Assembly: GCA_902792495.1 (NCBI GenBank)
Contig: CADBAC010000204.1
Coordinates: 1-5,238, forward strand
DNA from: Ruminococcus flavefaciens
Lineage (GTDB): Bacteria; Bacillota; Clostridia; Oscillospirales; Ruminococcaceae
Length of the DNA stretch: 5,238 nt
Direction of reading: 5' to 3'
A program made the translations under genes and the position numbers. This document shows, piece by piece, positions 4,874-5,238 of the stretch. The notes below the pieces were generated by a model. The model searched no databases and was not told the origin of the DNA. It saw only the letters and a program-made list of their open reading frames with translations. Positions within the stretch are counted from its first letter, which is position 1, and the number at the start of each line of letters is the position of its first letter.

Positions 4874-5238
4874 TTATTCCATAACAACGCCGTACATAGC
4901 GCAGAATTCCGCAAGGTCACGGGCAACTCCCGAGCCCACTGCATTGAACTTCCATGCGCCCTTATAGCGGTAAAGTTCACCCAGCACAAGAGCGGTAACG
5001 TTGCTGTAACATTCATCCTGCACAAAGCGTGAAGTCTCCTTGCCTGTATCGGCATCCATGATACGTGCATACACATTCTGCACCATACCGAAATTAAGTC
5101 TGTTTGCCGAAGCTTCATATATAGTTATGGCTATGAGTATCTTTTCAACATTCGGGCTGACCTTGTTCAGGTCGATGGTAAGTTCAGCATCGTCCTCACA
5201 GGCAACGCTGATATCGAAGACCTTATACTGCACACTGC
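4874..5238 (-). CDS. TerD-family stress protein, 3' part (5' end outside window)
   Basis: The last 120 residues of a TerD-domain protein are present; the start lies beyond the window edge. TerD proteins are about 190 aa, bind calcium and are linked to tellurite, phage and general stress resistance. Visible family features are the strand DDAELTIDLNKV, the core NVEKILIAITIYEA, NFGMVQNVYARIMDADTGKE, then LVLGELYRYKGAWKFNAVGSG and the C-terminal DLAEFCAMYGV. The calcium-binding Asp-rich part (DFDLD-type) would be upstream and is not seen. The GTG at 5231-5233 is an internal Val codon, not the start, since the domain is already under way. It is followed by the AIM24 gene in the same operon. Whether it is TerD, TerE or a generic paralogue cannot be told from this half. 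Confidence 0.9.
   Translation of the reverse strand, partial: SVQYKVFDISVACEDDAELTIDLNKVSPNVEKILIAITIYEASANRLNFGMVQNVYARIMDADTGKETSRFVQDECYSNVTALVLGELYRYKGAWKFNAVGSGVARDLAEFCAMYGVVME

Noticed and set aside
4581..4967. 128-codon plus-strand frame opposite AIM24 and terD
   Set aside because: It crosses two well-supported minus-strand genes and has no recognisable domain; it is an antisense shadow.
5231..5233. GTG as the start of the TerD-family gene
   Set aside because: The protein at this point is already in the middle of the TerD domain and about 70 N-terminal residues would be missing; the open frame continues to the window edge.

Overview
The window looks like a piece of chromosome from a low-to-mid GC Gram-positive anaerobe of the Clostridia, most likely Ruminococcus or a close relative. 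The evidence is AGGAGG-type ribosome binding sites, AT-rich intergenic DNA with sigma-A-like promoters, a terD/AIM24 stress pair, and a histidine kinase with Thr/Pro/Glu-rich linkers of the kind common in ruminococcal surface proteins. The genus is inferred from the sequence, not tested by a search.

Layout. (1) 18-1007, minus strand: a single-gene unit. A good promoter (TTGACT-17-TAAAAT) is followed by a leader of about 160 nt that can form long-range pairings, then a 233-aa TPR-like helical-repeat protein of unknown function, then a clear intrinsic terminator. (2) 1121-3998, plus strand: a two-component operon. An extended -10 promoter leads into a repeat-like structured segment (about 1181-1317), then an OmpR-family response regulator, then a 650-aa membrane histidine kinase 4 nt downstream, then a 16-bp perfect terminator. 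(3) 3997-4121: 125 nt with no gene but with two hairpins. (4) 4122-5238, minus strand: the 3' part of a TerD-family gene followed 17 nt later by an AIM24-family gene, convergent with the two-component operon and probably sharing its terminator.

The most notable point is the 5' end of the response regulator. The receiver domain reads in frame back to about 1307, giving LRNLLVVEDE, but no ATG, GTG or TTG lies in that frame before 1379, and an in-frame TGA sits at 1289-1291. Directly upstream is a hairpin-rich element starting AAGGCAACACTGCACAAA. A nearly identical 18-mer (17/18) starts inside the stop codon of the kinase gene at the other end of the operon. This suggests that a dispersed repeat has replaced the normal start region. 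The regulator may be translated from a non-standard start, be restored by a frameshift, or be a recent pseudogene.

The second notable point is the kinase sensor. About 240 residues of low-complexity sequence (Thr/Glu-rich, Pro/Gln-rich, Trp/Tyr/Gly-rich and an Asp/His cluster) sit between the first membrane helix and a small extracytoplasmic domain. I see no CRISPR array, tRNA, rRNA or transposase, and no clear new multi-gene system.
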